64,000 nt of DNA from Afipia sp. (GCA_017308595.1 JAFKER010000008.1:124001-188000), one strand, 5' to 3'. Positions 1-10,239 are shown, counted from the first letter of the stretch. Notes: a model not told the origin generated them from the letters alone. Program-made: numbers and translations.

Positions 1-84
1 CCGAGACCGCGCATGTCAGCCATCTCCGCCGAAGCACCGCGCCGTTCTCCGTCGAAGCAGGTTTCCGAAAAGGAGGCCGCTCCG

Positions 85-732
85 ATGAATGCAACTGCTG
101 CCAAGCTGCTGGTCGCCGCTGGCGACCTGATGATCGAGCGGAACACGACGGACGTGTCGCTGAGCGAAATCGCGCAGAAGTCGGGCGTGAATGCCGCGCT
201 GGTGAAATATCATTTCGGCAACAAGGACGGGCTGCTGCTCGCGCTGCTGGCGCGGGATGCCGCCGCTGAGATGTCCAACCTTGCCTTCGTCCTCGATCAG
301 CCGATTTCGCCGACCGAGAAGATGCGGCGGCATATCGCCGGCATCATCAATGCCTATTATCGCGTGCCCTATCTGAGCCGGCTGATTCATCTGCTGTTGC
401 ATCAGGGCAGCGAGGCGACGTCGAAAGAAGTTCATCGCTTTTTCATCGATCCGTTGTTCGGCTTCGTGCGCGCACTGCTTGAACAGGGCGTGGCGGCAGG
501 CGAATTCCGCAAGGTCGATCCATCGCTGTTCTATATTGGCCTCAACGGGGCATGCGACAATCTGTTCTATGGCCGTCAGATGAATGCGCGTTTCTTCGGG
601 TCGGGCGGCATTACCGATGACGTGCGGCGGCAATACATCAAGCATATGACGACATTATTCCTTGGCGGGTTGCTGACCGACAGGGCTGCCATGTCGTTCG
701 ATCCGGAGAAGCCGCCAACTACCAAGGCGTGA
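85..732 (+). CDS. TetR/AcrR family transcriptional regulator
   Basis: A 215-residue one-domain repressor type. The N-terminal helix-turn-helix lies at about residues 5-50 and contains the family pattern SLSEIAQKSGVN followed by KYHFGNKDGLL. The rest is a helical ligand-binding domain that I cannot assign to a ligand. I chose the ATG at 85 because AGGAGG sits 8 bases upstream (71-76). An upstream in-frame ATG at 13 would add 24 residues of low-complexity sequence before the HTH and has no better ribosome site. It lies just upstream of, and in the same direction as, an acyl-CoA catabolic gene series, so it probably responds to an acyl-CoA or the parent acid. That role is inference. Confidence 0.85.
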   Translation: MNATAAKLLVAAGDLMIERNTTDVSLSEIAQKSGVNAALVKYHFGNKDGLLLALLARDAAAEMSNLAFVLDQPISPTEKMRRHIAGIINAYYRVPYLSRLIHLLLHQGSEATSKEVHRFFIDPLFGFVRALLEQGVAAGEFRKVDPSLFYIGLNGACDNLFYGRQMNARFFGSGGITDDVRRQYIKHMTTLFLGGLLTDRAAMSFDPEKPPTTKA

Positions 733-829
733 TAGGACTGGACTAAGCTAAAGAACAAGCGGTGCGCAGGGTCTCGAAAGAAACTGGTGCGCCGATAAAA
801 CAAGAAGACGTTGAGTTTGGGAGAAGCGT

Positions 830-1954
<1,125 letters not shown>

Positions 1955-2005
1955 CGTCATAACGACTTAAAGACATCATTTCACTCCAAAGCAGGGAAAC
2001 GACTT

Positions 2006-2764
2006 ATGCAGCTCAAGGATGTTTCAGTTCTCGTCACCGGCGGTGGTTCGGGTCTTGGCGCGGCGACAGCGCGCGCGATGGCGGCCAAAGGTGCGAAGGT
2101 CGCGGTGATCGACATGAACAAGGACGGCGCTGAAGCGGTCGCGAAGGAGATCGGCGGTCTTGCGCTGGTCGGCGACGTTTCGGAAGAAGCTCCCGTGAAA
2201 GAAGCGATCGCCAAGGCCGAGGCTGCGCATGGTCCGGTCCGCGTTCTGGTGAACTGCGCAGGCATCGGCAATGCGGGTAAGACGGTCGGCAAGACCGGCG
2301 CTTACGCGCTGGCCGACTATACCCGCGTGATCAAGGTGAACCTGATCGGCACCTTCAACTGCATCCGCCTGGTGGCGGAGCGCATGCAGAATGCACCGAC
2401 GGTCGGCGAAGAGCGCGGCGTGATCATCAACACCGCCAGCGTCGCGGCCTATGACGGCCAGATCGGACAGGCGGCTTACTCGTCGTCCAAAGGCGGCATC
2501 GTCGGCATGACGCTGCCGGTGGCGCGCGATCTTGCGTCGCTCAATATCCGCGTGATGACCATTGCGCCGGGCCTGTTCCTGACGCCGCTGCTCATGGGCC
2601 TGCCGCAGGAAGCGCAGGACAGTCTCGGCAAGCAGGTGCCGCACCCGGCGCGTCTCGGCAATCCGAATGAGTACGCGAACCTCGCCGTGCACATCATCGA
2701 GAATCCGATGCTCAACGGCGAAGTGATCCGTCTCGACGGCGCGATCCGCATGGCGCCGCGGTAG
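2006..2764 (+). CDS. Short-chain dehydrogenase, 3-hydroxyacyl-CoA dehydrogenase type II (HSD10-like)
   Basis: A 252-residue NAD-dependent classical SDR. Visible are the nucleotide-binding TGGGSGLG (residues 11-18), the NAD-selecting Asp36, NCAG (83-86), and the catalytic Ser145, Tyr158 and Lys162. The segment around residues 132-160 ([18 protein letters not shown]) closely follows the mammalian HSD17B10 / 2-methyl-3-hydroxybutyryl-CoA dehydrogenase family, which oxidises 3-hydroxyacyl-CoAs including 2-methyl-branched ones. Together with the upstream racemase it points to methyl-branched acyl-CoA oxidation. The pathway assignment is inference; the SDR family call is firm. Confidence 0.88.
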   Translation: MQLKDVSVLVTGGGSGLGAATARAMAAKGAKVAVIDMNKDGAEAVAKEIGGLALVGDVSEEAPVKEAIAKAEAAHGPVRVLVNCAGIGNAGKTVGKTGAYALADYTRVIKVNLIGTFNCIRLVAERMQNAPTVGEERGVIINTASVAAYDGQIGQAAYSSSKGGIVGMTLPVARDLASLNIRVMTIAPGLFLTPLLMGLPQEAQDSLGKQVPHPARLGNPNEYANLAVHIIENPMLNGEVIRLDGAIRMAPR

Positions 2765-2768
2765 CGCT

Positions 2769-2848
2769 GTCATTGCGGGCGAGGCGAAGCGATCCGGTCT
2801 TGAAAACAGCAGGAACTGGATTGTTTCGTGGCAATGTGTCGCCATGAC
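2769..2848. repeat. Palindromic extragenic repeat, family A (GTCATTGCG type), degenerate
   Basis: Begins GTCATTGCGGGCGAGGCGAA and ends with GCCATGAC, so the ends are inverted copies. Related to the cleaner copy at 12378-12454. Fills the gap between the SDR and the ligase gene. Confidence 0.6.
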
Positions 2849-2928
2849 GATGAAGAATCAAACGTAATCGGCCGGCGAGGGGCGCGTCACAAAAAGCCCC
2901 CGCCGTTTCTCCCGGGGAGGATGGTGCG

Positions 2929-4830
2929 ATGAGCGTGAACAGCCGTGCAAGTTCGGCAGAGAGTGATGCACGGGCGGGCTCGTCGCAGCCGCCGTTTCGG
3001 AAGATGGCGTGGCTCGCGCGCGACATCGCGGTAGAACGCCGCGCCGACGGTGTGATCGTCCTGAAATCCCGGTTTCCGCTCGATCCCTATGAGCCGCACA
3101 TTCCGGCCTCGGTGACAAAATGGGCCGCGGCGCGTCCCGATCATATCTGGCTGGTGCAGCGCCGTGGCCCCGAGCGGCAGTGGCGCAAGGTCTCCTACGG
3201 CGAGGCCAAGCGGACGATCGATGCGCTGACGCAGGCGCTGCTCGATATGGATCTGCCTGCCGGACGTCCGGTCGCGATTCTCAGCGGCAATTCCATCGAA
3301 CACGCATTGATGACGCAAGCGGCGATGCAGGCGCGGATTCCGGCGGCGCCGGTATCGCCCGCTTACTCGCTGATGAGCCAGGATCATGCCAAGCTGAAAT
3401 ATCTGTTCGGTCTTGTGAAACCCGCCGTGGTGATGGTGCAGGACGGCGTGATGTTCGAGAAAGCGCTGGCCGCGCTTGATCTCGATGGCATCACGGTGGT
3501 TCATGTCGATCGCGCACCCGCGAACATCAAGAGTATCGCTTACGCCGATCTTGCGGCGACGCCGGTGACGTCTGCGGTTGAAACATCCATTGCGAAGATC
3601 ACGCCCGACACCGTCGGCAAGTTGCTGTTCACGTCCGGCTCGACCGGAATGCCCAAGGCCGTCATCAATACGCAGAAGATGATGTGCGCCAACGCCAAGA
3701 TGATGATGCAGGTGCGGCCGCGCCCGGACGACGCCCCGGACGGAGTCTATCTCGACTGGATGCCTTGGAACCACACCATGGGCGGCAATGCGCTGTTCAA
3801 TGTGGCACTAACGGAAGGCGGCACGCTTTACATCGATGACGGACGTCCGATGCCCGGCATGATCGACGAGACGCTGCGCAACCTGCGCGAGATTTCACCG
3901 ACCTATTATGCCAACGTCCCTGCAGGTTATGCCGCTCTCGCTGCGGCGATGGAGAAGGACGATGCTCTGTGCCGCTCGTTCTTCAAGAATCTCGGATTAC
4001 TCGCTTACGGCGGCGCGCGGTTGCCCGACGATCTTTACGATCGTTTTCAGGCGCTGGCGGTGCGGACTACCGGCGAACGGTTTGTATTCTACACCGGTTG
4101 GGGTTCGACCGAGACTGCGCCGACATCGACCGGCACCTATTGGGACACCGAGCGCGTCGGCCTGATCGGTCTGCCGTTCCCCGGCGTTGAATTGAAAATG
4201 GTCCCTGCAGGTGAGCAGTACGAACTGCGCCTGCGCGGCGTCAACGTCACGCCGGGCTATTACGGCCAGCCCGAACTGACGCAGAAGGCTTTCGACGAGG
4301 AGGGCTTCTACTGCATCGGCGATGCGGGCGTGTTCGTGAATCCGGACGATCCCGCGCAGGGTCTGATCTTCTCAGGCCGTGTGGTCGAGGACTTCAAGCT
4401 CACCACGGGAACGTTCGTTCTGGTCGGTTCGCTCCGCACCGATGCGATTGCTGCGGCATCGCCGGTCATTCAGGACGCGCTGGTGGCCGGGCAGGATCGT
4501 CCGTTCATCGGGTTGCTGGCCTGGCCGAGCCTCGACGCCTGCCGCCGCCTGATCGGCGATATGGATGCATCGCTGGAGACGGTGGTGAATCATCCCAAGG
4601 TGCGCGCGCATCTGCGCGACGGGTTGCTGGCGCATAACAAGGCGGTGAATGGCGTGAGCAGCATGACCATTGCCCGAGCGATGCTGATGGCGGAGCCGCC
4701 GTCTATCGACGGCAATGAACTCACCGACAAGGGTTACATCAACCAGCGCGCCGGGCTTGAGCGCCGCGCTGCGTTGGTCAAGCAGCTTTATGCAGATCAG
4801 CCAGGGCCGGACGTTATCGTTCTCGGATAG
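2929..4830 (+). CDS. Feruloyl-CoA synthetase-like AMP-dependent acyl-CoA ligase
   Basis: A 633-residue adenylate-forming ligase that activates a carboxylic acid to its CoA thioester using ATP. The phosphate-binding loop LFTSGSTGMPK lies near residue 235, the A5 motif GWGSTETAP near 393, and a C-terminal TDKGYINQRA carries the likely catalytic lysine. The N-terminal block (FRKMAWLARDIAVERRADG, then LPLDPYEPH-type sequence) resembles feruloyl-CoA synthetases rather than fatty-acid ligases. GGGGAGGA precedes the ATG. No feruloyl-CoA hydratase/lyase or vanillin dehydrogenase is nearby, so ferulate is unlikely to be the substrate here. It probably primes the acid that the flanking racemase and dehydrogenases then degrade. 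Confidence 0.85.
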   Translation: MSVNSRASSAESDARAGSSQPPFRKMAWLARDIAVERRADGVIVLKSRFPLDPYEPHIPASVTKWAAARPDHIWLVQRRGPERQWRKVSYGEAKRTIDALTQALLDMDLPAGRPVAILSGNSIEHALMTQAAMQARIPAAPVSPAYSLMSQDHAKLKYLFGLVKPAVVMVQDGVMFEKALAALDLDGITVVHVDRAPANIKSIAYADLAATPVTSAVETSIAKITPDTVGKLLFTSGSTGMPKAVINTQKMMCANAKMMMQVRPRPDDAPDGVYLDWMPWNHTMGGNALFNVALTEGGTLYIDDGRPMPGMIDETLRNLREISPTYYANVPAGYAALAAAMEKDDALCRSFFKNLGLLAYGGARLPDDLYDRFQALAVRTTGERFVFYTGWGSTETAPTSTGTYWDTERVGLIGLPFPGVELKMVPAGEQYELRLRGVNVTPGYYGQPELTQKAFDEEGFYCIGDAGVFVNPDDPAQGLIFSGRVVEDFKLTTGTFVLVGSLRTDAIAAASPVIQDALVAGQDRPFIGLLAWPSLDACRRLIGDMDASLETVVNHPKVRAHLRDGLLAHNKAVNGVSSMTIARAMLMAEPPSIDGNELTDKGYINQRAGLERRAALVKQLYADQPGPDVIVLG

Positions 4831-4860
4831 TTTTCACGTTCACAGCATGAGTCAAACCAG

Positions 4861-5988
4861 ATGAATTTTGAATTCTCGGAAGACCAGAAGCAATTGCGCG
4901 ATCAGGCCCGGCGCTATCTCACGGAGCATTCGCCGCCGAAGGCGGTGCGTACCGTATTGGAAGGCAACGCGCCTTACGACAAGGCCCTGTGGAAGGGTCT
5001 TGCCGAGATGGGCTTTCTCGGCGTCGCGATCCCGGAGGAATTCGGCGGTGCCGGTGCGGGGCATCTCGAGTTGTGTGTGATCGCGGAAGAAATCGGCCGC
5101 GCGCTGGCGCCGGTGCCGTTTTCGTCCACCATCTATCTCGCGGCGGAAGCGCTGATGCTGGCGGGCAGCGATGCACAGAAGGCCAAGTGGTTGCCGAAGA
5201 TCGCGGCGGGCGAGGCCATTGGCACGCTGGCGCTGTTCGAAGGCACCGGTAATCCGTCCCACAAGGCGATCAAGGTGTCGGCATCGCAGGGCGCGGTGTC
5301 CGGCACCAAGATCCCGGTGGCGGACGGTGCGATCGCCGATTTCGCCATCGTCGCGTCGCGCACCGGCTCGACCGGACGCGAGGCTGATATTGGCCTGTTC
5401 ATTGTCGATCTCAACGGTGACGGGGTCACACGTAAGGCGCTCACTAATCTCGATCAGACGCACGGCCAGGCTGAAATCACGTTCGACCGCGCCAAGGCGG
5501 AGCCGCTTGGCGCGGCCCATGAGGGCTGGAACACTCTCACCCGCGTGCTCGATCGCGCCGCCGTATTGATGGCGTTCGAACAGGTCGGCGGCGCGGATCG
5601 CGCGCTGGAAATGGGCCGCGACTATGCGCTGGACCGTGTCGCGTTCGGCCGCCCCATTGGCTCTTTCCAGGCGGTGAAGCACATTCTTGCGGACATGTAT
5701 GTGTCCGCGACGCTGGCACGCTCCAATTGCTACTACGGCGCATGGGCGCTTTCGACCGATGCGGCTGAATTGCCGGAGGCGGCAGCGACCGCGCGCATCA
5801 GCGCCACGCAGGCGTTCCAGCACTGCGCCAAGAACAACATTCAGGTGCATGGCGGCATGGGCTTCACCTGGGAGTTCGACTGCCACCTCTACTACCGGCG
5901 CGCCAATGTGCTCGCGCTGCTGCTCGGAAGCGCGACCTATTGGGAGAACCAGTTGATCGATCGCCTGCGCTTCAAGAACGCGAGTTGA
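4861..5988 (+). CDS. Acyl-CoA dehydrogenase family protein (small-subunit type)
   Basis: A 375-residue FAD-dependent acyl-CoA dehydrogenase. The N-terminal helical domain includes LAEMGFLGVAIPEEFGG, and the C-terminal FAD-binding part has VAFGRPIGSFQAVKH and GGMGFTWEFD. The usual SEP.AGSD flavin loop is degraded to LFEGTGNPS near residue 125. In heterotetrameric dehydrogenases one subunit typically keeps the catalytic site and the other is degraded, as in actinobacterial steroid side-chain enzymes. It lies between the ligase and a second dehydrogenase gene starting at 6108, so the two may form one enzyme. It introduces an alpha,beta double bond into an acyl-CoA; the substrate is unknown. Confidence 0.85.
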   Translation: MNFEFSEDQKQLRDQARRYLTEHSPPKAVRTVLEGNAPYDKALWKGLAEMGFLGVAIPEEFGGAGAGHLELCVIAEEIGRALAPVPFSSTIYLAAEALMLAGSDAQKAKWLPKIAAGEAIGTLALFEGTGNPSHKAIKVSASQGAVSGTKIPVADGAIADFAIVASRTGSTGREADIGLFIVDLNGDGVTRKALTNLDQTHGQAEITFDRAKAEPLGAAHEGWNTLTRVLDRAAVLMAFEQVGGADRALEMGRDYALDRVAFGRPIGSFQAVKHILADMYVSATLARSNCYYGAWALSTDAAELPEAAATARISATQAFQHCAKNNIQVHGGMGFTWEFDCHLYYRRANVLALLLGSATYWENQLIDRLRFKNAS

Positions 5989-5995
5989 GAACCCC

Positions 5996-6086
5996 GTCAT
6001 TCCGAGGCGCTCGTCTTCGAGCGAACCCGGAATCCAGTTGAGACAAGATTCCGGATTGATCCGCTTTGCGGATCGTCCGGAATGAC
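5996..6086. repeat. Palindromic extragenic repeat, family B (GTCATTCCG type)
   Basis: Starts GTCATTCCGAGGCGCTCG, has an internal AACCCGGAATCC / GATTCCGGATT pair, and ends CGGAATGAC. The ends are inverted, so the RNA would fold into a long hairpin. It lies between the two dehydrogenase genes of one cluster. Confidence 0.75.
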
Positions 6087-6107
6087 GAGAAACAGAGGAT
6101 CATTCCT

Positions 6108-7352
6108 ATGAATTTCGATGACACTCCGCAGGAAGCCGCGTTCCGCGCCGAAGCCCGTGCCTGGATTCAGGCCAATGCACCGAAGGAACTGGAAGCCGAG
6201 CTGTCGCAGCCAACCGTCGGCCGCATCAAGCTGAAGAACCGCGACATCCTGGAAGAATCCAAGAAGTGGCAGAAGAAAAAAGCGGAAGCTGGCTGGGCTT
6301 GCCTGCACTGGCCGAGGGAATTCGGCGGGCGCGGTGCGTCGCCGATCGAGCGCGTGATCTGGCAGCAGGAAGAAGGCTTCTACGGCAAGCTCGAAGGCGT
6401 GTTCCTGATCGGGCAGGGCATGTGCGGCCCGACCGTCATGGCGTATGGCAGCGATGCAGACAAGGCGAAGTACCTGCCGAAGATCGCGTCCGGTGAAAAC
6501 GTCTGGTGTCAGTTGTTCTCCGAGCCGTCTGCCGGCTCTGACGTTGCGGGCCTGCGTACCCGTGCGGAAAGGAAAGGTGACGACTGGATCATCAATGGCC
6601 AGAAAGTCTGGACCACCGGTGCGCATTTCTCCGATTACGGCATCCTCATCACACGCACCGATCCGACCCAGCCCAAACACAAGGGCTTGACGATGTTCTG
6701 GCTGGACATGAAGTCGCCCGGGGTCACCGTGAAGCCGATCAAACAGGCCAACGGCCAGTCGGAATTCAACGAAGTCTATTTCGCTGATGTGAAAATCCCG
6801 GACTCGCAGCGGCTCGGCAAGGTCGGTGACGGCTGGAATGTCTCGCTGACCACACTGATGAACGAGCGCATGTCGATCGGCGCGCGTCAGTCGACCGGCT
6901 TCCCCGAGCTGTTCGCCTTCTGCAACGATCTGATGCTGGAGGATGGACCCGCCATTGACGACAAGAACGTGCGCTCGAAGCTTGCCAACTGGGCGGTGAA
7001 GGCCAGCGGCCTGAAATACACCAGCTATCGTTCGATCTCCGCGCTCTCGCGCGGCGAGCGTCCGGGTCCGGAAAATTCCATCGGCAAGCTTGTCGCGGGC
7101 ACCATGCTGCAGGACATTGCGACCTTCGCGATGGATCTTCAGGGCGGGTCCGGCGTGCTGACGGATGCGGACAGCCCGTCTGTCGGCGGCCAGTTCCAGT
7201 CGATCCTGCTGCGTTCGCCATCCGACCGCATAGCAGGTGGTACCGACGAAATCCTGCGCAACATCATCGCGGAGCGCGTGTTAGGCTTGCCGGGAGATAT
7301 CCGCGTTGACAAGGATGTGCCTTTCAACGCCATCCCAACCAAAGGACGCTGA
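6108..7352 (+). CDS. Acyl-CoA dehydrogenase family protein (large-subunit type)
   Basis: A 414-residue acyl-CoA dehydrogenase. The intact flavin loop QLFSEPSAGSDVAGL (near 140), the GQKVWTTGA segment (near 167) and the C-terminal GGTDEILRNIIAERVLGLPGD are all present. The ATG at 6108 is preceded by AGAGGA. An upstream in-frame start at 6066 would begin inside the extragenic repeat and is rejected. It follows a second, flavin-loop-degenerate dehydrogenase gene, which suggests a two-subunit enzyme. Its role is oxidation of the acyl-CoA made by the ligase at 2929. Confidence 0.88.
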   Translation: MNFDDTPQEAAFRAEARAWIQANAPKELEAELSQPTVGRIKLKNRDILEESKKWQKKKAEAGWACLHWPREFGGRGASPIERVIWQQEEGFYGKLEGVFLIGQGMCGPTVMAYGSDADKAKYLPKIASGENVWCQLFSEPSAGSDVAGLRTRAERKGDDWIINGQKVWTTGAHFSDYGILITRTDPTQPKHKGLTMFWLDMKSPGVTVKPIKQANGQSEFNEVYFADVKIPDSQRLGKVGDGWNVSLTTLMNERMSIGARQSTGFPELFAFCNDLMLEDGPAIDDKNVRSKLANWAVKASGLKYTSYRSISALSRGERPGPENSIGKLVAGTMLQDIATFAMDLQGGSGVLTDADSPSVGGQFQSILLRSPSDRIAGGTDEILRNIIAERVLGLPGDIRVDKDVPFNAIPTKGR

Positions 7353-7357
7353 CATCC

Positions 7358-8050
7358 ATGCTGGCAGGACCTGACAGCCGCGACATCGAGGTCGTGGAGA
7401 AGCTTCTGGCCGCGCGGTATTCCTGCCGCGCGTTCAAGCCTGACCCTGTTCCACGCGAGATCATCGAGCGTGTGCTGTCGGCAGCGCAGAGAACCGCGTC
7501 GTGGTGCAACAGCCAGCCATGGCAGGTGACGATCTTCTCTGGAGATGCCGTCAAGGCATTCGGCGAGGCGATGTACAAGGCGGCGAGCGAGCGTGCGCCG
7601 CCTGTCACGGATTTCGACTTTCCGCGCGAATACAAGGGCGTCTATCTGGATCGCCGCCGCGAGAGCGGCTTCCAACTCTATAACGCGCTCGGGATTCCGC
7701 GCGGCGACAAGGCGGGCTACAACAAGCAAATGCTGGAGAACTTCCGCTTCTTCGGCGCACCGCATGTGGCCATCATCACCAGTGACGAGGCCCTCGGCAC
7801 CTACGGCGCCATCGACTGCGGCGGCTATGTCAGCAATTTCATGCTGGCCGCGCAGGCGGCTGGCCTTGCGACGATCCCGCAGGCCGCACTGGCAGGTCAT
7901 GCGGATGTTGTGCGCAAGCATCTCGGCGCCGGCGATGATCGGCGTGTGGTCTGCGGAATTTCGTTCGGTTATCCCGATGCGAAGCACCTCGCCAACAGCT
8001 ATCGCACCAACCGCGCGAGCGTTCCCGAGGCCGTGGCGTTTATCGGCTAG
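7358..8050 (+). CDS. Nitroreductase family FMN-dependent oxidoreductase
   Basis: A 230-residue protein of the FMN-binding nitroreductase fold. The N-terminal RYSCRAFKPDPVP and TASWCNSQPWQVTIF segments are the usual flavin-contact regions, and the C-terminal VVCGISFGYPDA closes the fold. It starts 5 bases after the dehydrogenase stop, so it is almost certainly co-transcribed. Family members reduce nitro groups, quinones or enones, and a few act on ring double bonds in degradation pathways. Its place inside a beta-oxidation gene set hints at reduction of an unsaturated intermediate, but the substrate is unknown. Confidence 0.85.
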   Translation: MLAGPDSRDIEVVEKLLAARYSCRAFKPDPVPREIIERVLSAAQRTASWCNSQPWQVTIFSGDAVKAFGEAMYKAASERAPPVTDFDFPREYKGVYLDRRRESGFQLYNALGIPRGDKAGYNKQMLENFRFFGAPHVAIITSDEALGTYGAIDCGGYVSNFMLAAQAAGLATIPQAALAGHADVVRKHLGAGDDRRVVCGISFGYPDAKHLANSYRTNRASVPEAVAFIG

Positions 8051-8070
8051 TGGCGGTTTAACGGCTGCGC

Positions 8071-8171
8071 CTGACGTGCCATGGCGACGAAGCAATCCAG
8101 TTCCGGGATGGATTGCTTCGCAAATCCTGTCATCGGGCGGCGCTTGCGCCGACCCGTTGGCTCGCAATGAC
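8071..8171. repeat. Palindromic extragenic repeat, family A
   Basis: Contains GACGAAGCAATCC (about 8086-8098) facing GGATTGCTTCG (about 8106-8116) and ends with CTCGCAATGAC. An inserted GC-rich stretch (GGCGGCGCTTGCGCC) makes it a longer variant of the family. Confidence 0.65.
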
Positions 8172-8209
8172 GCTGAAACACAAAGCCGCTCGCGAGGGAG
8201 ATAGTGACC

Positions 8210-9091
8210 ATGACCGAACAGCCGCTGTCCAAGAAATTCGTCGATGTCCTCGGTCATCGCATGGCTTATCATGAGCGTGGCGACGGCGCGCCGATCCTGT
8301 TCCTGCACGGCAATCCAACCTCGTCCTATCTCTGGCGCGATGTGATCCCGGAGCTTGAAGGGCAGGGCCGCCTGATCGCGCCGGATTTGATCGGCATGGG
8401 CGATTCAGCCAAGCTGCCGGATGTGAAGCCCGATACCTATCGTTTCACGACGCATCGCGATCATCTCTGGGCCTTCATCGATGCTGTGATCGGACCGAAA
8501 GAAAAAGTCCTGCTGGTGATCCACGACTGGGGCTCGGCACTCGGACTCGACTGGGCCAACCAGCATCGCGATCGTGTGCGCGGCATCGTCTATATGGAAG
8601 GCATCGTGCGGCCTGTCGCGGGCTGGGAGGAATGGAGCGAGGCGGCGACGCCGGTGTTCCAGGGCTTCCGCTCCGATAAGGGCGAGCAGATGATTCTGGA
8701 GCGCAATCTGTTTATCGAACGGGTTCTGCCCGGTTCGGTGCTGCGCAAGCTGAGCGATGCGGAGATGACGGAATACCGCAAGCCGTTTCTCAAGCCAGAG
8801 GATCGCTGGCCGACACTTACCTGGCCGCGCCAGATTCCCATCGCAGGTGAGCCTGCGGATGTTGTCGCCATCGTCGATGCCTACGCAAAGTGGATGGCGC
8901 AGAACGATGTGCCGAAGCTGTTTGTCAATGCCGAGCCCGGCGCGATCCTGATCGGGAATGTGCGTGAGTTTTGCCGCGGCTGGAACAACCAGACCGAGGT
9001 GACCGTGCCCGGCAGTCATTTTATCCAGGAAGATTCCGGCCCGGCCATCGGCCGCGCCATCGCGGACTGGATCAGGGACAAGCGCGTTTAA
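8210..9091 (+). CDS. Haloalkane dehalogenase (HLD-II, LinB/DhaA-like)
   Basis: A 293-residue alpha/beta-hydrolase that would hydrolyse carbon-halogen bonds of haloalkanes to alcohol plus halide in the cytoplasm. All five expected functional residues are visible: nucleophile Asp106 and halide-stabilising Trp107 in HDWG, second halide residue Asn35 in HGNPTSSYLW, catalytic acid Glu130 in MEGIVRP, and His270 in GSHFIQED. The Asp-Glu-His spacing equals that of Sphingobium LinB, which marks the HLD-II subfamily. The ATG at 8210 has GAGGGAGA 8 bases upstream; a GTG at 8204 would add two residues. A repeat element separates it from the nitroreductase, so it may have its own promoter. The natural substrate is unknown. 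Confidence 0.9.
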   Translation: MTEQPLSKKFVDVLGHRMAYHERGDGAPILFLHGNPTSSYLWRDVIPELEGQGRLIAPDLIGMGDSAKLPDVKPDTYRFTTHRDHLWAFIDAVIGPKEKVLLVIHDWGSALGLDWANQHRDRVRGIVYMEGIVRPVAGWEEWSEAATPVFQGFRSDKGEQMILERNLFIERVLPGSVLRKLSDAEMTEYRKPFLKPEDRWPTLTWPRQIPIAGEPADVVAIVDAYAKWMAQNDVPKLFVNAEPGAILIGNVREFCRGWNNQTEVTVPGSHFIQEDSGPAIGRAIADWIRDKRV

Positions 9092-9135
9092 CGCGCGAGT
9101 TCGGGCGCGTCAAAGACGCACGTCAACGCGCTAAT

Positions 9136-9152
9136 GGCTCCTCGCAATGACG
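9136..9152. repeat. Half-copy of extragenic repeat family A
   Basis: GGCTCCTCGCAATGACG matches one arm of family A without a facing arm. Lies in the convergent gap between the dehalogenase and the GFA-fold gene. Confidence 0.45.
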
Positions 9153-9154
9153 GA

Positions 9155-9592
9155 TCAGCAACTGTTTGATCGGGCCGCCGTCACATGCTCCTCATATTGG
9201 GGCAGGTCGTCGGTGATGGTGAACCACGGCGCCTTCGAACCGACGAAGATATGCGCGCTTGGGCGGATCGAAGGCGTGTCGATCAGCGATCCCATCGCGA
9301 CATGAACATATTTGCCCTCACGAACCACCGAATAGAGCAGCGAGCCGCAGGTCTTGCAGTGTGCGTCATGGGCCGTGGCGTCGCCACAGGTCAACAGATT
9401 GCCGGCGCCTTCGGTGAGGGCAAGCTTGTCACGCTCGATCCCGGCCAAGGGTTTGAATGCCGCGCCGGTTGTCCGCCGGCAGTTCGAGCAGTGGCAGTTC
9501 AAGGCATAGCCGAATTCGTCGGCTACGGTGTATTGCACGGCGCCGCAGAAGCATCTGCCGGCGAGCCGCCGCAGGCCGGTTGTTTCAGCCAT
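9155..9592 (-). CDS. GFA / CENP-V fold zinc protein
   Basis: A 145-residue protein with the cysteine arrangement of the glutathione-dependent formaldehyde-activating (GFA) fold: Cys14 and Cys16 (CFCG), Cys33, Cys35 and Cys38 (CHCSNC), and Cys79 and Cys82 (CKTCGS). These are known to bind two zinc ions. Family members are often called S-(hydroxymethyl)glutathione synthase, but most have unproven activity and the annotation transfers poorly. It stands alone on the minus strand, convergent with the dehalogenase. Nothing nearby indicates a formaldehyde pathway. Confidence 0.85.
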   Translation of the reverse strand: MAETTGLRRLAGRCFCGAVQYTVADEFGYALNCHCSNCRRTTGAAFKPLAGIERDKLALTEGAGNLLTCGDATAHDAHCKTCGSLLYSVVREGKYVHVAMGSLIDTPSIRPSAHIFVGSKAPWFTITDDLPQYEEHVTAARSNSC

Positions 9593-9803
9593 CGCTGCCT
9601 TCCTTCCCGCGCCGAATCACTTTGCGATTCGCGTCGGACGCAGTTCCGGTTCCATCTCTAACATTGGATGAATGCCAAGTCGAAACGGGGCGCGTGGTTA
9701 ACCCTGCGTTAGGAAATTGCATTGCATCTTCCGCAAATAAGTGGCGCATGATTTTTCCGCCAAGCCGCCCAGACTGGCGGATCATGTGCTGGGGAGAATT
9801 TCA

Positions 9804-10202
9804 ATGTTGTCCAGCCGCGAAGCCTTTGAGAACGATGCCTGCCCGGTGGGTGAGGATATGCTCGGAAGCCTGTACCGGGCGAGCGAACATGGCCTTCCTC
9901 AGCTTGTGGAATCCGTGTCCGCCGATGTGAGAGCCATGCTGGCGCTGTTCTGTTACAAGCGCGCGCATCTGCACGGCATGAGCCTCGCCATCGCCGCCAC
10001 TTGCACGGAGCGCGATCTGGTAGAGCAGGGCGGGATCGTCGGCTCGACATTGTTTGCCATGTCGCGCGAAGCGCCATCGTCGCAATCGGTGTCTGCTGCC
10101 GGTGGACGCCGCAGCATTACCCTCTCGACAAAGCCGCTCAGCACCTTCGCTCCGATTGTCGATGAGATCGACGACGAAGACTTTGGCGCGGTTCCTGCTT
10201 AA
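9804..10202 (+). CDS. Hypothetical protein
   Basis: A 132-residue protein I do not recognise. The middle (residues 20-90) is predicted helical with a hydrophobic stretch MLALFCYKRAHLHGMSLAIA, too short and too charged nearby to be a clear membrane span. The C-terminus is acidic (DEIDDEDFG). The ATG at 9804 has GGGGAG 8 bases upstream; an in-frame start at 9741 lacks such a site. It resembles small conserved proteins of unknown function in Bradyrhizobium relatives, from general impression only. Convergent with the gene at 10259. Confidence 0.65.
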   Translation: MLSSREAFENDACPVGEDMLGSLYRASEHGLPQLVESVSADVRAMLALFCYKRAHLHGMSLAIAATCTERDLVEQGGIVGSTLFAMSREAPSSQSVSAAGGRRSITLSTKPLSTFAPIVDEIDDEDFGAVPA

Positions 10203-10239
10203 ACAGGGCGGCTTCCGCGGTCCGCAGTTTGGCTTGTGT

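Noticed and set aside
2887-3774. Long open frame of 295 codons on the minus strand opposite the feruloyl-type ligase
   Set aside because: It lies fully antisense to a well-conserved ligase and its product shows only the Arg/His-rich composition typical of GC-rich shadow frames. Same reasoning for other long antisense frames, for example 4852-6000, 39458-41164 and 42612-44687.
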